Below, piece after piece: positions 1 to 4,991 of a DNA stretch of 8,405 nt. A program made the translations under genes and the position numbers. The stretch is from Dehalococcoidia bacterium UBA5627. Its GTDB lineage: Bacteria > Chloroflexota > Dehalococcoidia > Dehalococcoidales > UBA5627. Numbering within the stretch: the first letter of the stretch is position 1; each line of letters opens with the position of its first letter. The notes under the pieces were generated by a model, which searched no databases, was not told the origin of the DNA, and saw only the letters and a list, made by a program, of their open reading frames with translations. The stretch is from assembly GCA_002421585.1 (NCBI GenBank), contig DIKD01000050.1:18492-26896 (forward strand), given 5' to 3'.

Positions 1-36
1 GTTTTATACGGAACTCTGGTAGAAAAAGAAAACTAA
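1..36 (+). CDS. C-terminal end of an upstream gene (partial)
   Basis: The first frame from base 1 reads VLYGTLVEKEN and stops at TAA 34-36, about 30 bases before a strong hairpin. That is the layout expected for the last codons of a rightward gene and its terminator. Only eleven residues are visible, so no family can be named. A second frame is also open through about base 66, so the choice of frame is an inference from position and protein-like sequence. Confidence 0.3.
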   Translation, partial: VLYGTLVEKEN

Positions 37-64
37 GCGATAACATAATCTCATCAAAAATGTT

Positions 65-98
65 ATAAGCCTCTGTTTATTATCAAACAGAGGCTTAT
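65..98. terminator. Strong hairpin, probable bidirectional terminator
   Basis: Bases 65-78 (ATAAGCCTCTGTTT) pair perfectly with 85-98 (AAACAGAGGCTTAT) around a 6-base loop, and TTT follows on the plus strand. The arm bases next to the loop are A/T. The hairpin lies between the probable end of a rightward gene and the end of the leftward rubredoxin-like gene, so it can serve both directions. The U tract is short, so part of the call rests on position. Confidence 0.75.
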
Positions 99-133
99 TT
101 TAACCGATTAAATTATAATGGTTTTATATGGGT

Positions 134-328
134 TTAATTAATTTTATTCTTATCAGCTTTTGCTTTTTCAGCAACCATTTTCATATTAAGACGTCCGGCT
201 CCTCCGCATTCCGGTATATAACAGGTTACATCACTGAAAATACATTCGGCATGACAACTCGGACACTTCTTGGGGGGCAATTCCGCCTGTAGAACATAAT
301 CGCATTCACTGCACATCCACCAGTTCAT
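134..328 (-). CDS. Rubredoxin-like mini-protein (two Cys-x-x-Cys knuckles)
   Basis: A 64-residue protein that opens MNWWMCSECDYVLQAE. Its paired cysteines at 6/9 and 22/25 form the two CxxC knuckles of rubredoxin-like or zinc-ribbon folds, with an aromatic stretch before the first pair. Three further cysteines at 29, 36 and 41 surround a TCYIPECGG segment, which ordinary rubredoxins lack. The C-terminus is lysine-rich. The start is well set: AAGGAGG at 334-340 lies 5 bases upstream of ATG. An Fe or Zn site is likely, with a cytoplasmic electron-carrier or structural role, but the partner is unknown. The gene has its own -10 region in the gap after hisF, so it need not be co-transcribed with hisF. 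Coding is near certain; the function is inferred from the cysteine pattern. Confidence 0.85.
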   Translation of the reverse strand: MNWWMCSECDYVLQAELPPKKCPSCHAECIFSDVTCYIPECGGAGRLNMKMVAEKAKADKNKIN

Positions 329-383
329 ATTTCCCTCCTTAAATTTTTTTACCTTACGAAACTAATAATCAAAAACTGTTCAT

Positions 384-392
384 ATTATATCA
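384..392 (-). promoter_or_regulatory. Extended -10 promoter of the rubredoxin-like gene
   Basis: Read on the minus strand, this is TGATATAAT, a perfect TATAAT with the TGn extension. It lies about 55 bases upstream of the ATG at 328 and inside the gap after the hisF stop. The region 17 bases further upstream is A/T-rich with no good TTGACA, as is common for extended -10 promoters. Confidence 0.5.
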
Positions 393-432
393 GATTTACC
401 GTTAAAAATGTTTAAAATGAAGTCTATTGTGC

Positions 433-1197
433 TTAAAGAATGACCGAAATGCCTTTACTCTTTAAATATTCTTTAACCTGCCTGATGCTAAGAATCCGGT
501 AGTGGAACACCGAAGCCGCTAGCAGAATCTGCGCTCCGCCTTTTGTTACCCCTTCGTAGAAATGTTCAAGCGTTCCGGCACCCCCCGAAGCCACCACCGG
601 CAGCGTTACCGCATCTGCAATAGCCTTTGTGAAATCGAGGTCGTACCCGGTCTGCATTCCGTCCCCGTCGATACTTGTCGGAAGAATCACCCCTGCTCCC
701 AGTTTCTGGCACTGTTTTGCCCAAATCACGGCATCCTGCCCGACCGGTTTTGTACCGCCGCAAACCACCAATTCAAATCCGGATGGTAATTTGCTGTTTC
801 TGCGTGCATCGATAGCCACCGTAACTTTTTCCGGACCGAATTTTAAAGCGGCTTGCTTTATTAGTATCGGATTTTTAACTGCGGCGCTGTTCATAGAAAC
901 CTTGGAAGCGCCGGCTTCCAAAACCAAATCGATATCTTTTAATGAAGAAATGCCTCCGCCTACCGTTAAGGGGATACCGATTGCTTCCGATACCTTGCGC
1001 ACCCATTCCAGACGCGTCTTGCGGTTTTCCAGAGTGGCTGCTATATCCAGCATTGCCAGTTCATCGGCACCCTCTTTCTCGTAAAAAGCGGCATTCTCAA
1101 CGGGGTCTCCGGCTTCTTTCATACCGACAAAATTGACGCCTTTGACCACTCTGCCGTCTTTCATATCCAGGCAGGGCATGATTTTTATTGTACTCAT
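433..1197 (-). CDS. hisF: Imidazole glycerol phosphate synthase cyclase subunit HisF
   Basis: HisF is the (beta/alpha)8-barrel cyclase of histidine synthesis. With ammonia supplied by HisH it turns PRFAR into imidazole glycerol phosphate and AICAR. The full-length 254 residues carry the family marks: PCLDMKDGRVVKG with catalytic Asp11 and Lys19, AGDPVE at 29-34, the phosphate loop LTVGGGI at 77-83, VAIDARR with catalytic Asp130, a TSIDGDG segment at 174-180, and the second phosphate loop ASGGAG at 203-208. ILPTSID replaces the common ILLTS(M/I)D, a conservative variant. AAGGAAGG at 1208-1215 sits 10 bases before the ATG. No other his gene is adjacent, so this is a lone hisF and HisH must lie elsewhere. 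It is divergent from the membrane-protein gene at 1364. Confidence 0.97.
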   Translation of the reverse strand: MSTIKIMPCLDMKDGRVVKGVNFVGMKEAGDPVENAAFYEKEGADELAMLDIAATLENRKTRLEWVRKVSEAIGIPLTVGGGISSLKDIDLVLEAGASKVSMNSAAVKNPILIKQAALKFGPEKVTVAIDARRNSKLPSGFELVVCGGTKPVGQDAVIWAKQCQKLGAGVILPTSIDGDGMQTGYDLDFTKAIADAVTLPVVASGGAGTLEHFYEGVTKGGAQILLAASVFHYRILSIRQVKEYLKSKGISVIL

Positions 1198-1243
1198 TAA
1201 AGTTAAACCTTCCTTATATCTTAAAAAGTTAGTTTATGCTAAG

Positions 1244-1252
1244 ATTCTACCA
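1244..1252 (-). promoter_or_regulatory. Candidate extended -10 promoter of hisF
   Basis: The minus strand reads TGGTAGAAT, a TGn extension plus TAGAAT (5 of 6 to TATAAT), about 47 bases before the hisF start. The -35 position (TGGCGA) is poor. The site is in the divergent region with the rightward promoter at 1314-1322. Confidence 0.4.
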
Positions 1253-1313
1253 CTTGTTAAAGCTTTTCGCCACGTTGTTTTACAGGGTATCGAGGTATAT
1301 ATTAGTAACGTTG

Positions 1314-1322
1314 TGATATAAT
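1314..1322 (+). promoter_or_regulatory. Extended -10 promoter of the 1364 membrane protein
   Basis: TGATATAAT is a perfect extended -10 about 42 bases before ATG 1364. The -35 region is not recognisable. It faces away from the hisF promoter, giving a compact divergent regulatory region at about 1200-1360. Confidence 0.5.
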
Positions 1323-1363
1323 TTATGTGTAAATAATTACGGGAAAACAGGCCGGTTATAAAA

Positions 1364-1978
1364 ATGGACAATATTAAAATTGCCGTTATTATCCTGATAT
1401 TTCCGATATTATTATCTGCGGGTATCTTTACAATTCCCTATGTTTCCGATTACTCAAGTAACATAATAACCGAATTAGCCGCTCTGCAAAGCGGACGATG
1501 GCTATGGGGGCATATCATCAGCGCCCTGGCTTTCGGATGGGCAATTATCGTTTCTCACTACATCACCCAGTATTTGTATTATAACGAACAAAACCGCATC
1601 GGCACATTCAGCCTGTATCTGACTGTTGCCGGAGGCATACTTATGGCGACAGGACTGGGCGCCGACGGCATAGGACCGGTTGCTGTTATGAATGCGGGAG
1701 TGCAACCTTCGGTTTTTTTCGAAGGCAGCGGGATGATTATTACAATAATATTTATGGTGGGGATAATACTGTTCGGCTTCGGATTGATAAACCAGATAAT
1801 AGGACTGGGACGAACAGGCGTAATTCCCGATATATTCGTTTTTGTTCTGATTGCCTGCGCTATCATTTTTATGGGCTTTGCCGCCCTTCCTTCCAGCATG
1901 GGACTATACTGTATTGCATATTTATCAGTTTTAATATACGGATGCCTGAGCGTATTATTCTGTTTGTCGGAGACATAA
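1364..1978 (+). CDS. Six-segment membrane protein of unknown function
   Basis: A 204-residue, strongly hydrophobic protein with about six membrane segments, near residues 5-25, 45-68, 80-105, 120-145, 152-172 and 178-200. There is no signal peptide with a cleavage site and no obvious catalytic motif. Polar residues worth noting are the GHIISALAFGW and HYITQYL stretches in segment 2 and the glycine-rich ATGLGADGIGP loop after segment 3. The overall shape recalls small six-TM families such as DUF998, but I do not recognise it firmly. The ribosome site is weak; ATG is supported by the promoter just upstream and by the hydrophobic start. It is followed 63 bases later by the interrupted 2TM gene on the same strand, so the two may share a transcript. 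Confidence 0.8.
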   Translation: MDNIKIAVIILIFPILLSAGIFTIPYVSDYSSNIITELAALQSGRWLWGHIISALAFGWAIIVSHYITQYLYYNEQNRIGTFSLYLTVAGGILMATGLGADGIGPVAVMNAGVQPSVFFEGSGMIITIIFMVGIILFGFGLINQIIGLGRTGVIPDIFVFVLIACAIIFMGFAALPSSMGLYCIAYLSVLIYGCLSVLFCLSET

Positions 1979-2041
1979 ACAAGACATACCGGCTTCAACG
2001 GAAGTAAAACTCTTAAAGGAATTATTAAGTGCTCATCACCG

Positions 2042-2332
2042 ATGGAAGCATCAATGGAACTTACGGAACAGGAAATTTATTAGGAAGCCAGAAAAAGAGT
2101 AAAAAAGAAGAGAGAGTTCTACAGTCACCTGGGAGCATATCTAATAGTTAATACAGTTCTTGTCGTGATATGGTTGTTATCATGGGGAGGCTGTATGTGG
2201 TTACTATGGCCGATGGGGATTTGGGGAGTGTTCGTACTCTGGAACTTCATTGAGGTATTCGTATTGGATAGCGTATCATCGGAAAAGGCTGCTATAGCTA
2301 AAGAGATAGAGAAAATCAAGAAGGAGAAATAG
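2042..2332 (+). pseudogene. 2TM-domain protein interrupted by an in-frame TAG
   Basis: From ATG 2042 the frame reads MEASMELTEQEIY, then TAG at 2081-2083. It then continues in the same frame with EARKRVKKKREFYSHLGAYL, two hydrophobic segments (IVNTVLVVIWLLSW and WPMGIWGVFVLWNFIEVFVL) and a charged helix ending at TAG 2330-2332. This is the known 2TM layout: a short acidic start, Y-x-x-A-R-K-R-V, x-F-Y-x-H-L, then two helices. In relatives the position of the TAG is normally a charged residue such as Glu or Lys, so one base change explains it. No start codon falls between the TAG and the first membrane segment, so re-initiation would lose the conserved motif. ATG 2054 is an alternative original start. 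It could be a recent nonsense mutation, a sequencing error or, less likely, readthrough. Confidence 0.7.
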
Positions 2333-2340
2333 ATAATCAC

Positions 2341-2389
2341 ACGGGCAGGCACTGACTTTTCAGTTATGACTGAACAGCCACCTGCCCGT
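2341..2389. terminator. Nested hairpin between convergent genes
   Basis: ACGGGCAGG at 2341-2349 pairs with CCTGCCCGT at 2381-2389. Inside, TTCAGT 2359-2364 pairs with ACTGAA 2369-2374 over a 4-base loop. An alternative inner pairing, ACTGA 2351-2355 with TCAGT 2360-2364, excludes that one. It lies just after the 2TM stop and before the end of the convergent DUF3096 gene. There is no clear T tract on either side, so its role as a terminator is inferred from place and shape. Confidence 0.5.
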
Positions 2390-2425
2390 TAAGTTACTGT
2401 CTTATTCTTGAAAAAGAGTTATCGG

Positions 2426-2563
2426 TTATAGTGCGGCGATAATTCCCAAAATGCCGGCTATAATCAGATAAGCGGCAACTATGTAGTTAAGAATTTTCGG
2501 CCACATAAGAACAATGATACCGGCAACCAGAGTTAATATTGCGATAACCAGTGCCCATTCCAT
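2426..2563 (-). CDS. DUF3096-type small membrane protein
   Basis: A 45-residue protein (MEWALVIAILTLVAGIIVLM, then WPKILNYIVAAYLIIAGILG, then IIAAL). It has two hydrophobic helices joined by a short W-P-K-I-L-N-Y turn, and the LxLVAGIxxLxxPxxLNYIVAxYLIxxGxxG pattern is typical of the tiny DUF3096 family, whose usual length is 40-60 residues. Function is unknown for the family; location is the inner membrane. The start is well supported by AGGAGGG at about 2571-2577 some 7 bases upstream, a consensus promoter at 2636-2664 and a 66-base leader with a hairpin. It converges on the 2TM gene across the hairpin at 2341-2389. The gene stands alone on its transcript. Confidence 0.85.
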   Translation of the reverse strand: MEWALVIAILTLVAGIIVLMWPKILNYIVAAYLIIAGILGIIAAL

Positions 2564-2589
2564 AGAAATAACCCTCCTGCTTATTTATT

Positions 2590-2628
2590 GATAGATAACC
2601 AAGCTTCATTAGCTCTTCACTATCTATC
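2590..2628 (-). promoter_or_regulatory. Stem-loop in the DUF3096 mRNA leader
   Basis: GATAGATA at 2590-2597 and TATCTATC at 2621-2628 are perfect inverted repeats 23 bases apart. Between them AGCT-TCATT-AGCT can form a smaller hairpin. Both lie in the leader between the predicted transcription start (about 2629) and the ribosome site at 2571-2577. A role in mRNA stability or in control of translation is possible; nothing in the sequence identifies a ligand. Confidence 0.35.
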
Positions 2629-2635
2629 TAGAGGT

Positions 2636-2664
2636 ATTATCCTACCGAATTGAAGGCTTGTCAA
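2636..2664 (-). promoter_or_regulatory. Sigma-70-type promoter of the DUF3096 gene
   Basis: Reading leftward: TTGACA (2664 to 2659), a 17-base spacer, and GATAAT (2641 to 2636). The -35 box is perfect and the -10 is 5 of 6. The -35 box is the end of the 20-base element that recurs at 7215-7234. Confidence 0.7.
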
Positions 2665-2679
2665 TCATTTGTAAGAGTC
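2660..2679. repeat. 20-base repeat, copy 1 (with 7215-7234)
   Basis: GTCAATCATTTGTAAGAGTC occurs here and at 7215-7234, identical and in the same orientation, with unrelated flanks. Read leftward it ends in TTGAC, five bases of the -35 box of the DUF3096 promoter. The rest occupies the stretch just upstream of -35, where UP elements or activators sit. On the other side it leads into a probable mobile-element end. Confidence 0.8.
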
Positions 2680-2775
2680 GGTCGTGTAAACTTTCTTTAT
2701 GTAAACTCTTTTAAAGGAAAAGGAAAGGGCGTATCCTTTCAAGTTAAGCAAAAAACAAAAAAGGAGGAAAGCCGC

Positions 2776-2877
2776 ATGGTCATAAAAGACATGACCGCAA
2801 TAACATTAAAGGATTTATGGAAAGAGGACCCGATTCACAAAGTCCCGGGCAAAGCGGAGTCCCATTTACTGAAATAA
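2776..2877 (+). CDS. 33-residue ORF with strong ribosome site, possibly a truncated transposase start
   Basis: The ORF opens MVIKDMTAITLKDLWKED and ends HLLK. AAGGAGG at 2761-2766 and the bases before it sits about 8 bases ahead of ATG, far better than for the longer frame that starts with TTG at 2650, so 2776 is the chosen start. The first 18 residues look like a real amphipathic protein start. The last part (about residues 19-33) does not resemble anything and overlaps the 3' end of the convergent J-domain remnant by 12 bases, so it probably crosses a rearrangement junction. The likely reading is the first codons of a longer gene that was cut. LKDLWKED weakly suggests an IS256-type transposase, from memory. 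An intact small protein cannot be excluded. Confidence 0.4.
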   Translation: MVIKDMTAITLKDLWKEDPIHKVPGKAESHLLK

Positions 2878-3260
2878 CCGGTTAATCTGCTCATAGAAAT
2901 ACGGGTTGGAGAAGGAACTGCGAAACACCGCTGTCTGGCTGTAGGTAAAATCAGTTTGTCTGGCACCAACAAAAGGCGACTTCATGCACCTGCCATATTC
3001 ATGTTTCCTGGCGCTGTCACCTGACACGCTGAAGTCCTCGTTTATCTCTTTGAATTTCTCCTCGGTCCACTTCTCGTTGCCCGGGTTCTTATTAGGATGG
3101 TATTTGAGTGCCCGATTTATAAACGCCTGTGCCCAATGTCATCTGTCCTGTCGTTATCAGATATGCCCAATATCTTGTAATAATCTTTCATACTCATGGC
3201 AGTTCTAAATGATAGAGGTTGCCCCTTCTCGACCGCAAACGCTTCTTTCGCGGGCGCCAT
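2866..3260 (-). pseudogene. J-domain (DnaJ-like) protein, frameshifted and truncated
   Basis: From ATG 3260 (or the internal ATG at 3191) the frame gives MKDYYKILGISDNDRTDDIG and then stops at 3117-3119. Shifting frame near 3131-3138 restores AQAFINRALKYHPNKNPGNE and KWTEEKFKEINEDFSV, followed by a DSARKHEYGR segment, to a TAA at 2866-2868. That is a J domain in order: helix I DYYxILGI, helix II, the HPD loop, helix III KFKEINE. Two faults show it is dead: the frameshift, and HPN in place of HPD, the aspartate needed to stimulate Hsp70. The part after the J domain is short (about 50 residues, rich in F, S and Y) and ends at the ORF/IS junction, so the C-terminus is probably lost. The ATG at 3260 is 6 bases beyond the TSUP stop, suggesting former coupling. 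Confidence 0.8.
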
Positions 3261-3266
3261 GTATAG

Positions 3267-3829
3267 CTAAGCCACCGGATACTGAGTGGCAATCATGGCC
3301 ACGCCCAGTGTGGTAAGAACAGCACCGATGATACGCCTAAGAACCCTTTCACTGACCAAGTCGGCTACCGGCGCTCCGAGCCAGGCGGCCAGCACGGTGG
3401 CGCGCTGGCGATAAGACCGGCATATATATCGATGTTGCCGTGAAGTACGTATCCGGCTGTACCTGAGGCAGCGATTATCATCATTATGAAGGACGAAGTA
3501 CCCACCGCTACATGGATAGGGTAATGATGGATAAAGACGAGGATAATAAGTATCATACCGCCACCACCAGCACCAAACACTCCGCACATAATGCCCACCA
3601 CCATAGCTCACCCCAGACTCGAACATAGCCGCCCGGTGTAAGCGGCGTAAGCGACCATCAGCAAGATAAAGCCCCACTCAGGAAGGTTTATCCCCCATCG
3701 AGGTGACAACCACAAAACAATGGCAACTATGGCTCCTGCTACCGGCAACGCGGTCACGATGGCAAAAACCAGGTAGCCCTTCCCTCTACTACCAACCAAC
3801 TCCGCGGTGAGAACTCCTATACAGGTTCT
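3267..3829 (-). pseudogene. TSUP (TauE/SafE) family permease, broken in three pieces
   Basis: TSUP proteins are membrane permeases for sulfite, sulfoacetate and similar anions. The remnant covers the middle and C-terminal part. First comes a membrane segment (KGYLVFAIVTALPVAGAIVA) and WGFILLMVAYAAYTG, ending in a TGA at 3608-3610. In the same frame follows MVVGIMCGVFGAGGGGMILI with HVAVGTSSFIMMIIAASGTA, the glycine-rich repeat and VGTS motif of the family. A frameshift near 3400-3420 then leads to ATVLAAWLGAPVADLVSERV and a tail ending at the TAG 3267-3269. The TGA sits where Trp is likely (SLG-stop-AMVVG; TGG to TGA). Upstream the frame is closed by TGA 3830-3832, and the first TSUP repeat is missing. 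The open stretch beyond that stop (about 3833-3905, IRPKATFEIARVLLWLADQKE) is not recognised. Confidence 0.8.
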
Positions 3830-3923
3830 TCACTCTTTCTGATCGGCAAGCCATAAAAGGACCCGGGCTATTTCGAAGGTAGCTTTCGGCCGTATCCCCC
3901 CGTTAATCGAGAAGGAACTACAA

Positions 3924-3955
3924 ATCTTAATCGTAACCTTATGCCAGAGGGTCAA
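3924..3955 (-). promoter_or_regulatory. Weak promoter candidate upstream of the TSUP remnant
   Basis: Leftward TTGACC (3955 to 3950) is followed by TAAGAT (3929 to 3924) after 20 bases, or by GATTAA after 17. ACCCT and AAGGT lie in the spacer as an imperfect dyad. A long spacer with a dyad recalls promoters controlled by MerR-family regulators, but the match is poor. Confidence 0.2.
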
Positions 3956-3985
3956 GAAAAGGGAAGCCTGTCGTTGGGCAGGACT

Positions 3986-4207
3986 TTATCTGTTCCTTCC
4001 ACCCATACCGGTAAAACCCCGGCACCGGTTTTCATAGTAAGCCAGGCAACCGATAATGTTCATCATGGTGGTCTTGCCGAAGCCTGACGACCCGATAACG
4101 GTAATCTTTTCCCCCTGGTAAATGGATAGCATTACGCCTCTCGGGGCATGAACAGTCTACCTTCATCCATTCCGGTAAACCTTGGCTACATTTTCAATCT
4201 CAATCAT
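3986..4207 (-). pseudogene. ABC-transporter ATPase, N-terminal remnant
   Basis: ATG 4207 reads MIEIENVAKVYRNG, then TGA (4163-4165) and TAG (4157-4159). The same frame continues TVHAPRGVMLSIYQGEKITV and IGSSGFGKTTMMNIIGCLAY before losing homology and stopping at 3986-3988. The order IEIENV-KVY, VHALRGVxLxI, GExxxIxGxSGxGKTTxMNIIGCL is that of MacB/LolD-type exporter ATPases. The Walker A (GSSGFGKTT) is intact, but Q-loop, signature and Walker B are absent, leaving about a third of a normal ATPase. The ATG overlaps the plsY stop by 8 bases (GACCATGATTGA), so it was once translationally coupled to plsY. Two closely spaced stops could also reflect a pair of compensating frameshifts. The bases from 3986 back to the TSUP remnant hold nothing else I can name. 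Confidence 0.75.
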
Positions 4208-4970
4208 GGTCTCGCCTCCATTCCGCGTCTCTCTCCCGGCTTTCCTCCCGGCTGGGGCGAATCTCCTTCGCCGCCTTTGTCGCTGAAATCTGTTTTGTGC
4301 TTCTACGATTAATCCAAGCTTCCCCGTCCCTTATATCGCGGTCAAGAAAGAGGCGATTGACTATCAACTGCTTCGTACTGATATTAGCTGCCTCTGCCGA
4401 CCGCGGTACGATTAGCCGTCTGGCAATCATTATCAGCACGATGGCGAGAAAGCCTGCGGTCAGACCGGGAGGCCTGCCCATTATCCAGCTGACCAGCGGT
4501 GAGACGGCTATGCCGGCGGCTGTCCCTATCGGTACATTATGCAGAGCGAAGAAACCGATAGCAGCTAAGGTGAAGAAGGCAACGGTTTCCCAAGGTATAA
4601 AACCGTTAATCAGAGGCAGTATAAAGAGAAGACTGATAGTTGTGAGCACACCACGCCCGCCACTAAAGCGGAGGAAAATCGGCCAGTTGTGGCCAATAAT
4701 AGTGGCTATGCCGACAGCCGCCTGTGCAGCAACGCCAAGCTCCAGCCGGTAAGCTATCCATACCGGCAATACCCCTTTGCCAATATCAAAGACAATCGCC
4801 GGCAGACCTACCCGCCATGACGTAGCCCTTATCAGGTTAGAGACGCCCACATTGCCGCTACCCTGGTCACGGATGTCGATGCCGCAGAACCACTTACCTG
4901 CCAGGTAAGCGCTTGGAACAGAGCCTATCAGGTAACCGAAGACGATTAGTAACACTAATTCTGTCATCAT
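4200..4970 (-). CDS. plsY: Glycerol-3-phosphate acyltransferase PlsY with charged C-terminal extension
   Basis: PlsY is the integral-membrane enzyme that moves the acyl group from acyl-phosphate to glycerol-3-phosphate, the first step of phospholipid synthesis in most bacteria. All three signature regions are present: GSVPSAYLAGK (16-26), GSGNVGVSN (37-45, a variant of GSGNxGAxN) and GHNWPIFLRFSGGRGV (93-108), plus HNVPIGT (144-150). Hydrophobic segments run to about residue 188. The family is usually near 200 residues; here 256, with about 65 extra, mostly Arg/Glu/Lys, that look cytoplasmic. The ribosome site is weak (AAGGC); two ATGs are adjacent at 4970 and 4967. It follows degV by 21 bases and overlaps the ABC remnant by 8, so it is mid-operon. 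No frameshift is seen although neighbours are broken. Confidence 0.95.
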   Translation of the reverse strand: MMTELVLLIVFGYLIGSVPSAYLAGKWFCGIDIRDQGSGNVGVSNLIRATSWRVGLPAIVFDIGKGVLPVWIAYRLELGVAAQAAVGIATIIGHNWPIFLRFSGGRGVLTTISLLFILPLINGFIPWETVAFFTLAAIGFFALHNVPIGTAAGIAVSPLVSWIMGRPPGLTAGFLAIVLIMIARRLIVPRSAEAANISTKQLIVNRLFLDRDIRDGEAWINRRSTKQISATKAAKEIRPSREESRERDAEWRRDHD

Positions 4971-4991
4971 TGTTTGCCTTATTGCCGAAGA

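Larger units (their letters stand above)
2659..2877 (+). mobile_element. Possible left end of a degraded insertion sequence
   Basis: Starting TGTCAATC at 2659, the block holds the 20-base repeat, two direct copies of TGTAAACT (2685-2692 and 2700-2707, 15 bases apart), a GAAAGG-gcgtat-CCTTTC hairpin (2723-2740) and a strong AAGGAGG site, then a short ORF that stops where the J-domain remnant begins. A terminal repeat, internal repeats and a truncated first gene are what the left end of an IS looks like. The ORF's LKDLWKED recalls, from memory only, the N-termini of IS256-type transposases. No right end or body is seen. Confidence 0.35.

Noticed and set aside
562..1136. Rightward open frames inside hisF
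   Set aside because: They lie wholly opposite a gene with clear HisF motifs and have no family resemblance or ribosome site.
2081..2083. TAG as pyrrolysine
   Set aside because: No pyl gene is in view, 2TM proteins have no known Pyl site, and TAG ends other genes here; a nonsense mutation or read error is simpler.
2125..2352. A leftward 75-codon frame opposite the 2TM gene
   Set aside because: The rightward frame carries recognisable 2TM sequence on both sides of the TAG.
2984..3208. A rightward 74-codon frame opposite the J-domain remnant
   Set aside because: The opposite strand holds the J-domain sequence; this frame is a shadow.
3608..3610. TGA in the TSUP frame as selenocysteine or recoded Trp
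   Set aside because: The same gene also has a frameshift and a missing N-terminal part, and TGA is used as an ordinary stop for plsY.
4297..4752. A 151-codon rightward frame opposite plsY
   Set aside because: It is a mirror of the GC-rich plsY coding strand; the plsY motifs decide the strand.
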